Translations under genes and position numbers: made by a program
Assembly: GCA_030690855.1 (NCBI GenBank)
Contig: JAUYFR010000286.1
Span: forward strand, 1 to 7,927
Length of the DNA: 7,927 nucleotides
Reading direction: 5' to 3'
From: Gallionellaceae bacterium
GTDB taxonomy: Bacteria; Pseudomonadota; Gammaproteobacteria; Burkholderiales; Gallionellaceae
Notes under the pieces: generated by a model
What the model was told of the DNA's origin: nothing
What the model saw: only the letters and a program-made list of their open reading frames with translations
Databases searched by the model: none
Part shown: in pieces, positions 1 through 5,861 of the stretch
Position numbering within the stretch: position 1 is the stretch's first letter
Layout: the number at the start of each line of letters is the position of its first letter

Positions 1-482
1 ATCATGGTCACGGGGCGATCGGTATCTGCTTGATCTTTATCGGGCACAACGCGCAAATAGTCGCTGGTGAATTCCATATTGCCCTGCTCGTCATTGGCGA
101 GGCGTGTCACTTTTACGTTGTCGTAGAGAAAAACCTCTTCGCCGTGACTGGAGACTCTGCCAATATCAGCCGTCATTACGATGGGTGCACGGTCTTTAGC
201 TAAGCTAACTAAATTGGGAGATTGTAGATGTGTGGTGTCATCGTCAGGGTAATGCCACATGTCAGTCGTAGTGAGCAGATGGCGTGGCTTACCCGTTACA
301 TCTAAGGTGACAGAGGAAAGATTGTGTACTGAGTAGTCGATGTCGTGACGCGTATTGCTATCTGATTTAGCCGAGATCGGCTGCACTTGCAGATTGAGCC
401 AGTAAGTTCCGGCAAGCAGCAACAGTGGCGGAATCAACGGCGACCAAGAGCGCAGGCGCTCCAGAAAAGTACGGTTAGTCAT
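1..482 (-). CDS. lptC: LPS export ABC transporter periplasmic protein LptC (3' part missing)
   Basis: LptC is the inner-membrane-anchored bridge protein that receives lipopolysaccharide from LptB2FG and passes it to periplasmic LptA. I translated this frame by hand: 160 complete codons from the ATG at 482 with no stop, cut by the window edge, so the C-terminal part (the family is about 190-200 residues) is missing. Residues 1-13 are basic and Trp-containing, and residues 14-30 form one hydrophobic anchor (Pro-Leu rich, ending TYWL), as expected for a bitopic LptC. The periplasmic part shows the family pattern around residues 78-90 (HYPDDDTTHLQSP) and 105-128, where TADIGRVSS, GEEVFLYDNV and a final Arg are recognisable. 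The ATG lies inside the end of kdsC (8-nt overlap) and there is no clear ribosome binding site, so translation is probably coupled to kdsC. lptA and lptB would be expected beyond the left edge; that is inference. Confidence 0.93.
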   Translation of the reverse strand, partial: MTNRTFLERLRSWSPLIPPLLLLAGTYWLNLQVQPISAKSDSNTRHDIDYSVHNLSSVTLDVTGKPRHLLTTTDMWHYPDDDTTHLQSPNLVSLAKDRAPIVMTADIGRVSSHGEEVFLYDNVKVTRLANDEQGNMEFTSDYLRVVPDKDQADTDRPVTM

Positions 483-996
483 CGCCGAGGTAAGGGGCCA
501 ATTGCGCACTGAGTGTGCCTTGAGCAGACATAATTAATTCGCATACTTCGCGTACTGCGCCATTACCCCCCTCGTGTTTGGTGGTGTAGTTCGCGTATTG
601 ATGCACGATAGGCGGCGCTTTGGGCACCGTGATCGAAAAGCCCACGCGGCGCATGGCGGGTAAGTCCACCACATCGTCACCCATAAAGGCAGCGACGTCA
701 GGCGCTAGTTGTAATTTATTCAGCAAGTCTTGCATCGCATCCCATTTTTTGTGAATGCCTTGGTACACGTGAGTGATGCCGAGATTTTGTGCGCGCATTT
801 CGACGCAGCGAGAAGTGCGGCCAGTGATGATGGCTAATTCCACACCAGAGGCTTTAAGCATTTTTAGGCCGTGACCATCGAGCGAGTGAAAGCGTTTGAA
901 CTCTTCACCAGAGTCAGTCAGATACAGCCCACCATCAGTCATGATGCCATCCACGTCAAAGGCGATGAGGCGGATAGGTTTAATTTTTTCGATCAT
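475..996 (-). CDS. kdsC: 3-deoxy-D-manno-octulosonate 8-phosphate phosphatase KdsC
   Basis: KdsC hydrolyses KDO-8-phosphate to KDO and phosphate in the cytoplasm, the step before CMP-KDO formation in lipid A-core synthesis. The 173-residue product has the usual length of this cap-less HAD subfamily, which works as a tetramer. HAD motif I is FDVDGIMTDG, with nucleophile Asp14 and acid/base Asp16. Motif II is Thr58 in IITGRTS. The motif III lysine is Lys83 or Lys84 after YQGIH. Motif IV is GDDVVD (Asp107, Asp108, Asp111). All catalytic residues are present. The C-terminal stretch with HEGGNGAVREVCE is also typical of KdsC. The ATG at 996 follows an AGGGA-like site about 11 nt upstream. The gene sits between kdsD and lptC on the same strand and overlaps the lptC start by 8 nt, which supports a KDO/LPS-export operon. 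Confidence 0.96.
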   Translation of the reverse strand: MIEKIKPIRLIAFDVDGIMTDGGLYLTDSGEEFKRFHSLDGHGLKMLKASGVELAIITGRTSRCVEMRAQNLGITHVYQGIHKKWDAMQDLLNKLQLAPDVAAFMGDDVVDLPAMRRVGFSITVPKAPPIVHQYANYTTKHEGGNGAVREVCELIMSAQGTLSAQLAPYLGDD

Positions 997-1044
997 AGTT
1001 ATATATCCCTAGTTTTATGAGCACGGAGGCGGATATGTCGTGCT

Positions 1045-1090
1045 GTAGGTCGGGTTTCAACCCGACATGTCGGACTGAAGTCCGACCTAC
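1045..1090. repeat. REP-like paired hairpin repeat, copy 1 (kdsD-kdsC gap)
   Basis: Two 18-nt near-perfect palindromes stand side by side: GTCGGGTTTCAACCCGAC (1049-1066) and GTCGGACTGAAGTCCGAC (1069-1086). Each has 8-bp arms and a 2-nt centre. Outer arms GTAGGTCGG (1045-1053) and CCGACCTAC (1082-1090) make the whole unit one larger inverted repeat. A diverged second copy lies at 5788-5854. This architecture is that of REP/BIME elements, which in proteobacteria are often mobilised by TnpA-REP (RAYT) proteins. No such protein is encoded in this window. Lying inside a presumed operon, it could act as an mRNA-stabilising or processing hairpin between kdsD and kdsC (inference). Confidence 0.85.
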
Positions 1091-1117
1091 AATGAAATGA
1101 ACTATTTGGATTGATCA

Positions 1118-2104
1118 CTAAATTACTTTCGCACGTAGCAAGTCAAACATATTCAAAGCGCCAACCAAACGATGTTCAGCATCCACCACCAGCATTTGGC
1201 TGATGCGATATTGCTCCATCATTTGCACGGCCTCTACGGCCAGCGCGTCAGCGGTGATGCAACGTGGGTTGCGCGACATCACCGTACCCACTGGCGTGGC
1301 GCTGAAATCTAAACGCTTCTCCAGCGTGCGACGCAAATCGCCATCGGTATAAATACCAATTACTTTTTGTGCATCATCAACGATGGCTGTCATGCCTAAA
1401 CCCTTACGCGATATTTCGAGTACCGCATCCGCTAGTGTTGCGTTGTGTAGCACGGAAGGAATTTCTGTATCGGCGTGCATCACGTCGCGCACATGAGTGA
1501 GCAGACGGCGCCCCAAACTACCGCCGGGGTGCGAGCGCGCAAAATCTTCTTCGCCAAAACCTTTGGCGTCGAGCAGTGCCACCGCGAGTGCATCGCCCAG
1601 CGCTAATGCAGCGGTGGTGCTGGCGGTTGGCGCCAAACCCATTGGGCAGGCTTCTTGCGCCACATAACCATTGAGGTGCGCATCGGCCACCAGTGCAAGG
1701 CTAGATTTGGGGTTGCCAGTGAGGGTAATCAGCTTTGCGCCTTGGCGTTTAATCACCGGCACGATGGTGAGCAACTCTTCGCTTTCGCCCGAATAAGAAA
1801 TGCCGATGAATACGTCTTGAGCGGTAATCATGCCGAGGTCGCCGTGGCTGGCTTCGCCGGGGTGCACGAAATAAGCGGGTGTGCCCGTGCTAGACATGGT
1901 GGCAGCAATCTTGCGGGCAATGTGGCCTGACTTGCCCATGCCGCTCACAATCACCCTTCCTTCGCAGGAAAGAATAATGTTGAGCGCCTGTAAAAAGGTA
2001 TCGTCGATACGTTGCACTAAAGCTTGCAGTGCATCCGCTTCAATGCTTAAAACTTTACGCGCGAGATCAAGTGCGTGAGGTGCGGCGGAGAGCTGTTTAT
2101 TCAT
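1118..2104 (-). CDS. kdsD: D-arabinose 5-phosphate isomerase KdsD (KpsF/GutQ family)
   Basis: KdsD interconverts D-ribulose 5-phosphate and D-arabinose 5-phosphate, the first committed step towards KDO. From the ATG at 2104 the product is 328 residues, the normal length for the family. An N-terminal SIS sugar-isomerase domain (about residues 40-175) contains SGMGKSGHIARK, the FVHPGEASHGDLGM segment and SYSGESEE. A pair of CBS domains fills about residues 205-328. Residues matching the E. coli catalytic set K59/E111/E152/H193 appear here as Lys58, Glu110, Glu151 and His192 with a constant offset of one; this alignment is from memory. The frame stays open to an ATG at 2215, but those 37 extra residues are unlike the family and their coding runs into the palindromic repeat at 2214-2292, so I chose 2104. 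No Shine-Dalgarno sequence is visible at 2104; a TATAAT box lies 7 nt upstream of the ATG. Confidence 0.95.
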   Translation of the reverse strand: MNKQLSAAPHALDLARKVLSIEADALQALVQRIDDTFLQALNIILSCEGRVIVSGMGKSGHIARKIAATMSSTGTPAYFVHPGEASHGDLGMITAQDVFIGISYSGESEELLTIVPVIKRQGAKLITLTGNPKSSLALVADAHLNGYVAQEACPMGLAPTASTTAALALGDALAVALLDAKGFGEEDFARSHPGGSLGRRLLTHVRDVMHADTEIPSVLHNATLADAVLEISRKGLGMTAIVDDAQKVIGIYTDGDLRRTLEKRLDFSATPVGTVMSRNPRCITADALAVEAVQMMEQYRISQMLVVDAEHRLVGALNMFDLLRAKVI

Positions 2105-2111
2105 GGCAGAG

Positions 2112-2117
2112 ATTATA
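2112..2117 (-). promoter_or_regulatory. Candidate -10 box (TATAAT) immediately upstream of kdsD
   Basis: On the minus strand the sequence reads GGGTATAATCTCTGCC directly before the kdsD ATG. This is a perfect sigma-70 -10 hexamer ending 7 nt before the start codon. Transcription would begin at or next to the ATG, giving a leaderless or nearly leaderless message, which fits the lack of a ribosome binding site. No good -35 hexamer is visible 16-18 nt further upstream, so the assignment is tentative. Confidence 0.4.
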
Positions 2118-2213
2118 CCCAAGGAAAAAGGGAATTCGGCTGTTTTTGGAGCAAGGAAATATTTGGGAGGTTGGGGGGCGTAGCGATCCCAGCATTGATA
2201 TCTACAAAGGCTC

Positions 2214-2292
2214 AAACCCCTCCCAACTCCCCCTTGTCAGGGGAGGAGCCGATTGCGCCCTCCCCTTGACAAGGGGGAGTTGGAGGGGGTTT
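2214..2292. repeat. Large imperfect palindrome (dispersed repeat or MITE-like)
   Basis: The left arm (2214-2246, 33 nt) begins AAACCCCTCCCAACTCCCCC. The reverse complement of the right arm (2259-2292, 34 nt) begins AAACCCCCTCCAACTCCCCC. The arms match over almost their whole length with a few indel or substitution differences, around a 12-nt centre. The resulting cruciform or RNA hairpin would be very stable. It lies in the 213-nt gap between the kinase gene stop (2318) and kdsD. There is no T-run after the stem on either strand, so it is not a standard intrinsic terminator. The neighbouring G-rich stretch at 2161-2190 resembles part of an arm and may belong to the same element. Similar C-rich palindromes are common dispersed repeats in proteobacteria (from memory, not searched). 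Confidence 0.85.
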
Positions 2293-2317
2293 GCGTTTCG
2301 CGAGGAACTCTAATAAC

Positions 2318-3991
2318 TCAGTGACGCTTCAGTTCAAAGCGCACATCACCTGCTTTGTTGTGCGTCAGCGTTAAGCGATACCCCATCTGCTTTGCCCAAC
2401 GCGCCGCTTGGAATAAACCCACGCCTAGGCCGTCTTCAGAAGGCACAATCGTATCGAGTAGTTGCGCGGCCACCCCCGCAGGAATGGCGCTGCCGGTATC
2501 AGAAATACTTAGACTGAGTGGCATCGCGCAAAGCTTGATGCTGACTTGTAGCTCAGGTTCGCGCAAGCGTTTGTTATAAGCATTGTCGATGAGGTTGTCT
2601 GCGACGCAATCAAAAAGCGCGGCAGGGATGTCAACGTCGGTATTGAGTGGGTCCTCTTGCCATATCAGGTGGGCGTGCCGATGGCGCTGTTTGAGGCTAT
2701 CCCACCACATTGCCAACGGTAATACTGCCGCATCATTTTCTAATTCTGGCGCTTTTAATTTGCTCAAAATCAACTCAATGCGCTGCGTTAATACGGGCAG
2801 TTGACGTTGCAACACGGGCTGCGCTTTCTCCCCCTGATGCTGCGCTACCGAGGTAAGCGACAGTAACGATTGCAGCATATTTTTCAGATCATGCGTCAAG
2901 CGCGAACCGGTTTCATAAATAGCTTGCAAGCGGGCAAATTCACGCAGGCGTTGTTCGCGTTTTTTTGATTGATAAAAGTGGCCGAGCAATTGCACCAGCA
3001 GATGAATGTGCATGGCGGTAGAGGGCGAAATGGGTTGGCGGCTAAAAAAAGTAATGTGCAGGTCGTGATCATCTACCTCAATCCGATGCGGACTCGAAAC
3101 GCCAGCGTTGCCATGCCCCACATCAGCCGACCATGCAAAACCAGAAACCCACGGCAATTCAAAAAAGTGATCAATCGCACGCATTAAGAATAGTAGCGGT
3201 GTCAGCTCATGCTGAGAGGTGATGGTAAGGTGTTTTAGCCAAACCTCGAAAGGCGAACCAATATTCATCAAATAGCGTGAAAAAACCGGCTGCAAGCCAG
3301 AGAAACCTAAACGAGGATTCCATAGCCAGCTCAGGCTTAGCAGTGCGATGGCGATGATGAATAAGCTGCGCAGTAACGCATCAAAATATTCAATTTCAGC
3401 CAAGTGCATAAAAACGACGCTACCAAGTACGAGCAGCGTTAGCAGCAAAAACAATAGCAAGCTATAAATAAAATCAACGAATTGCGATGAGATGGCTTGC
3501 TCGTCTTCGCTCGGTAGTAGCACCATCAAGGCGATTAATATCGGCAGCGCAAAATACATCAAGCTCGAGCTGGTATCCGCAACAATGGGTAGCCCCAGCA
3601 AACGTGGGATGACCCACAGCAGAAGTGCTGACAACAAATAAACCATTGCCAGTAAATAACGCCAGCGCTGCAAACGTGAAGGAAAGGCGAGCACGCGGCT
3701 ACCCATCAAAGAAAATAAACCGCTCAGCCAAAAGGTTAGCGTCCACCAGTTTAGCCAGAGCAAGGCGGCCATACTAGCTAGGCCAATAAGCAAAGTGTTG
3801 GCGGTTGAAAGCGTACTCTCGCCACGCCATAGCGGTTGCCACAACAAAAACAAGCCAAGGTGCGCGAGCAATAAAGGCCGCGACCATATACTTTGCGTGC
3901 CCGCAATTAAAGCGAGATGCAAAGTTACCAGCATGGCGATGGTAATCCAGCCGGCCTTGGGGAGAAATTTACTGTTTAAGGCTGTCGGCAT
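2318..3991 (-). CDS. Multi-pass membrane sensor histidine kinase (orphan)
   Basis: This 557-residue protein has a hydrophobic N-terminal half, a middle sensor region and a C-terminal kinase core. Roughly eight membrane segments can be read between residues 15 and 225 (about 15-31, 38-52, 62-80, 81-98, 112-128, 143-160, 175-197, 205-225). Residues 230-340 form a soluble region that might be GAF-like. A basic helical linker (340-360, with KKREQRLREFARLQ) leads to the H-box RLTHDLKNMLQSL, with His367 as the likely phosphorylated residue. The ATP-binding domain shows the N-box DNLIDNA (Asn466/Asn470), the G1/D-box SDTGSAIP (Asp498) and the G2 box EDGLGVGL (519-526), so it looks active. The HDLKN-type H-box with an N-terminal membrane array recalls PrsK-like and PilS-like kinases, but I cannot assign it to either. 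No response regulator is adjacent. The ATG at 3991 has only a weak AGG-containing site upstream. It is divergent from the prepilin gene. Confidence 0.88.
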   Translation of the reverse strand: MPTALNSKFLPKAGWITIAMLVTLHLALIAGTQSIWSRPLLLAHLGLFLLWQPLWRGESTLSTANTLLIGLASMAALLWLNWWTLTFWLSGLFSLMGSRVLAFPSRLQRWRYLLAMVYLLSALLLWVIPRLLGLPIVADTSSSLMYFALPILIALMVLLPSEDEQAISSQFVDFIYSLLLFLLLTLLVLGSVVFMHLAEIEYFDALLRSLFIIAIALLSLSWLWNPRLGFSGLQPVFSRYLMNIGSPFEVWLKHLTITSQHELTPLLFLMRAIDHFFELPWVSGFAWSADVGHGNAGVSSPHRIEVDDHDLHITFFSRQPISPSTAMHIHLLVQLLGHFYQSKKREQRLREFARLQAIYETGSRLTHDLKNMLQSLLSLTSVAQHQGEKAQPVLQRQLPVLTQRIELILSKLKAPELENDAAVLPLAMWWDSLKQRHRHAHLIWQEDPLNTDVDIPAALFDCVADNLIDNAYNKRLREPELQVSIKLCAMPLSLSISDTGSAIPAGVAAQLLDTIVPSEDGLGVGLFQAARWAKQMGYRLTLTHNKAGDVRFELKRH

Positions 3992-4038
3992 TTCGTCATT
4001 GCCTGTCTAAAGTTCGTCGAATTAATGGCGAGGGCTGT

Positions 4039-4062
4039 AAAAATGCCCCCTTTTTAAGGGGC
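4039..4062 (-). terminator. Terminator-like hairpin in the putative leader of the kinase gene
   Basis: Read on the minus strand, GCCCCTTAAAAAGGGGGC (4062-4045) can form a 7-bp stem, including one U-G wobble, with a 4-nt A loop. It is followed by A and then five Ts. This has the shape of an intrinsic terminator, about 48-70 nt before the kinase ATG and pointing towards it. It could attenuate kinase transcription or stop antisense read-through from the prepilin side. On the plus strand no T-run follows, so it would not terminate in that direction. Confidence 0.5.
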
Positions 4063-4162
4063 GGAGAATTGCGTTTTACGTTGGTTGAGTTTAACATAAC
4101 TATTTGTTTTTATTGTGTTTTAATTTTTTAGCGTGGCGTGAGCGTTGATTCGCCTTAGGTGC

Positions 4163-4178
4163 TGGCACGAATACTGCA
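4163..4178 (+). promoter_or_regulatory. Sigma-54 (RpoN) -24/-12 promoter of the prepilin gene
   Basis: The 16-mer TGGCACGAATACTGCA fits the sigma-54 consensus TGGCACG-N4-TTGCA with one mismatch (C for T in the -12 element). The invariant GG (4164-4165) and GC (4176-4177) have the required spacing. Transcription would start near 4188-4190, giving a leader of about 44 nt before the ATG at 4233. Upstream (4080-4135) is AT-rich with T-tracts, as expected for the bent DNA between activator sites and a sigma-54 promoter. I could not define an activator or IHF site. Pilin genes controlled by RpoN with a PilS/PilR-type two-component system are well known. Confidence 0.82.
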
Positions 4179-4221
4179 AAGATAATCTCGTAAGGATGCA
4201 CATTTAAATTATAAAGTTACC

Positions 4222-4226
4222 GGAGG
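4222..4226 (+). promoter_or_regulatory. Strong ribosome binding site of the prepilin gene
   Basis: GGAGG lies 6 nt before the ATG at 4233. It is the strongest Shine-Dalgarno sequence in the window, matching the need for high pilin expression, and it fixes the start of the 7-residue prepilin leader. Confidence 0.85.
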
Positions 4227-4232
4227 ATTCAA

Positions 4233-4916
4233 ATGAAAAACAAACAATCAGGCTTTACTCTAATCGAAATTGCCATCGTTCTGGTGATTATTGGTTTGCT
4301 ACTCGGCGGCGTGCTTAAAGGCCAAGAATTGATCAACAGCGCTAAGGTTAAGAATTTGGCGACAGATTTTAAAAACATTCCTGTTTATGTTTACGGTTAT
4401 CAGGATAAGTTTAAGGCTCTGCCAGGCGATGATGCCAACGCGGCGACACACCTGACAAATGGAACGGCTTGTACACCTGACGTAGCTAATTTGTGTGCTA
4501 AAGGCAATGGAGTTATCGATGGAGCATGGGATGCGGCAGGTGCAACGACGGGAACAGGTGTTGCAACAACTGAGTCATCTTTATTTTGGCAACATGTCCG
4601 TTTAGCAGGATTAGCTCCTGGTGCAACTGCAATAGCAGATGCTTCATATAATCCTACAAACGCGGTGGGCGGAAGAATCGGAGTAACTAATAGTGGTACT
4701 GATTCGCCAATTACAACTCCTGCGCTTAAGGGGTCATACATCGTCTGTTCTGGAAGCATCGCAGGAAAATTTGCGAAACAATTAGATATAACATTGGATG
4801 ACGGTAATACTGCTACTGGTTCAATGATGACCTTGGATCCAGCCACGGCAAAAACTGCTCTTGCGACAGCGTCTATAGTTGACGATACGCCTTATGCAGT
4901 GTGCATGGGCTTCTAA
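4233..4916 (+). CDS. Type IV prepilin-like protein (class III signal peptide)
   Basis: The 227-residue product begins with the leader MKNKQSG followed by FTLIEIAIVLVIIGLLLGG. This is a textbook prepilin peptidase (PilD) site, cleaved after Gly7 with N-methylation of Phe8. Glu12 is the conserved Glu5 of the mature pilin and the hydrophobic helix runs to about residue 29. The globular part has a LPGDDANAA motif (63-71), a Gly/Asn/Asp-rich GNGVIDGAW turn (91-99) and ESSLFWQHVRLAGL (114-127), features I associate with a group of proteobacterial pilin-like proteins annotated only by their N-terminus. Four cysteines (80, 88, 172, 224) could form two disulfides. No assembly genes (pilB, pilC, pilQ or gsp) are nearby, so major pilin, minor pilin and pseudopilin roles cannot be separated. 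A sigma-54 promoter and strong ribosome binding site precede it and a hairpin terminator follows, indicating a monocistronic, highly regulated gene. Confidence 0.93.
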   Translation: MKNKQSGFTLIEIAIVLVIIGLLLGGVLKGQELINSAKVKNLATDFKNIPVYVYGYQDKFKALPGDDANAATHLTNGTACTPDVANLCAKGNGVIDGAWDAAGATTGTGVATTESSLFWQHVRLAGLAPGATAIADASYNPTNAVGGRIGVTNSGTDSPITTPALKGSYIVCSGSIAGKFAKQLDITLDDGNTATGSMMTLDPATAKTALATASIVDDTPYAVCMGF

Positions 4917-4937
4917 TCAAAGCGCGTAGTTGAAAAT

Positions 4938-4970
4938 AAAACGCCCCGAGAAATCGGGGCGTTTTATTTT
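4938..4970. terminator. Bidirectional intrinsic terminator (prepilin / pseudouridine synthase)
   Basis: The stem CGCCCCGA (4942-4949) pairs perfectly with TCGGGGCG (4954-4961) around a GAAA tetraloop. Flanking AAAA and TTTT extend the stem and supply a T-run on either strand. It lies 21 nt after the prepilin stop and about 46 nt after the stop of the convergent pseudouridine synthase gene, so it can terminate both transcripts. Confidence 0.93.
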
Positions 4971-5015
4971 GCTTAAAATTTATAACTATTTGATTTTATT
5001 GAGTTATATTAAAAT

Positions 5016-5747
5016 TCAATATCGCTCGTCTTCCTTCAAATAGCGCCATTGCCCCACGGGTAAATCGCCCAGTTTCACCTTACCAATTCGCACTCGCTTT
5101 AATCCCGTCACCTTTAATCCTACTAATTCGCACATGCGGCGAATCTGACGTTTTTTACCTTCTTGTAAAATAAAGCGTAGCTGATCATCGTTGAGCCAAG
5201 TGACTTTCGCGGGTTTGAGTTTTTTGCCGTCCAGCGACAAACCGTTGTTGAGCATATTTAAGCCGTTACCCACCAACTTGCCCGTGACGCGCACGAGATA
5301 TTCTTTTTCAATGGGCGAATCTTCGCCGATTAATTGTTTGGCCACGCGACCGTCTTGCGTGAGCACCAGCAAACCCTGCGAGTCAATGTCTAGGCGGCCT
5401 GCGGGCGCCAAGCCGCGTAAATTCATCGCGCTAAAATTTTGTGGCGCGGTGTCATTTGCCCAGCGATTTTCGGGTTTGATCAGTACCACGGCGGGTTGGT
5501 AGCCATCTTCTGCTTGGCCGGAAACGTAGCTGATCGGTTTGTTCAGCAAAAACGTAACTTGCGTTTCTTGCTGGTTTTGCGCCGATTTATTCAGCGTGAT
5601 TTTTTGATGTTCAAAAATTTTGGTGCCGAGTTCGCTCACCGGTTTGCCATCCACCAGCACCCAGCCCTTTTCGATGTAACCATCGGCTTCGCGGCGCGAG
5701 CAGATGCCCTGTGCCGACATGAGTTTTGAAAGTCTAATTTTTTCCAT
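5016..5747 (-). CDS. rluF: RluF-like 23S rRNA pseudouridine synthase (RsuA family)
   Basis: This enzyme of the RsuA/RluB/E/F family converts a specific uridine in rRNA to pseudouridine. Residues 1-50 form an S4 RNA-binding domain (RLSKLMSAQGICSRREAD, then the VLVDGKPV strand). The catalytic domain begins near residue 64 (VTFLLNKP) and contains the GRLDIDSQGL motif with catalytic Asp120. It continues with IEKEYLV and KKRQIRRMCELVG. The QIRRMCE form of the last motif is the one I associate with RluF (E. coli target U2604 of 23S rRNA) rather than RluB, RluE or RsuA, but the target base is inference. At 243 residues it lacks the long basic C-terminal tail of E. coli RluF. It carries an insert of about 30 residues (about 78-112, with DGYQPAVVLIKPENRW) before the catalytic motif. 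The ATG at 5747 is supported by AAGGT 9 nt upstream. The gene converges on the prepilin gene and shares its terminator. Confidence 0.88.
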   Translation of the reverse strand: MEKIRLSKLMSAQGICSRREADGYIEKGWVLVDGKPVSELGTKIFEHQKITLNKSAQNQQETQVTFLLNKPISYVSGQAEDGYQPAVVLIKPENRWANDTAPQNFSAMNLRGLAPAGRLDIDSQGLLVLTQDGRVAKQLIGEDSPIEKEYLVRVTGKLVGNGLNMLNNGLSLDGKKLKPAKVTWLNDDQLRFILQEGKKRQIRRMCELVGLKVTGLKRVRIGKVKLGDLPVGQWRYLKEDERY

Positions 5748-5787
5748 TTTTTAATACCTTAAAATCGTCAATCGATGCTTGGGTTTA

Positions 5788-5854
5788 GTAGGTCGGACTT
5801 CAGTCCGACGCGAGGCTGTACTACAAGGCTGCGTTGGACTGAAGTCCAACCTAC
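5788..5854. repeat. REP-like paired hairpin repeat, copy 2 (marC-rluF gap)
   Basis: Two 18-nt palindromes, GTCGGACTTCAGTCCGAC (5792-5809) and GTTGGACTGAAGTCCAAC (5833-5850), are separated by 23 nt. Outer arms GTAGGTCGG (5788-5796) and CCAACCTAC (5846-5854) pair with one G-T mismatch. This is the same element as at 1045-1090 but with a longer centre. The second palindrome has a G-to-T change on one arm and the compensating C-to-A change on the other, so pairing is preserved. The unit fills most of the 114-nt gap between marC and the pseudouridine synthase gene, and no T-run follows it. Confidence 0.85.
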
Positions 5855-5861
5855 AAAGGCT

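Noticed and set aside
1045..1090. CRISPR repeat or intrinsic terminator
   Set aside because: There are no regularly spaced direct repeats or spacers, and no T-run after the stems; paired palindromes fit a REP-like element better.
1655..1930. 91-codon plus-strand frame opposite kdsD
   Set aside because: Antisense shadow of the SIS domain coding region with no recognisable features.
2105..2215. N-terminal extension of KdsD to an ATG at 2215
   Set aside because: The extra 37 residues have no SIS-family character and their coding runs into the palindromic repeat; the 328-residue form has the normal length and catalytic spacing.
2214..2292. Intrinsic terminator of the kinase gene
   Set aside because: The stem is long enough, but neither strand has a T-run after it; the arm structure fits a dispersed repeat.
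4400..4846. 148-codon open frame on the minus strand inside the prepilin gene
   Set aside because: Antisense shadow of a clearly coding prepilin; low-complexity Ala/Pro/Val protein with no recognisable domain.
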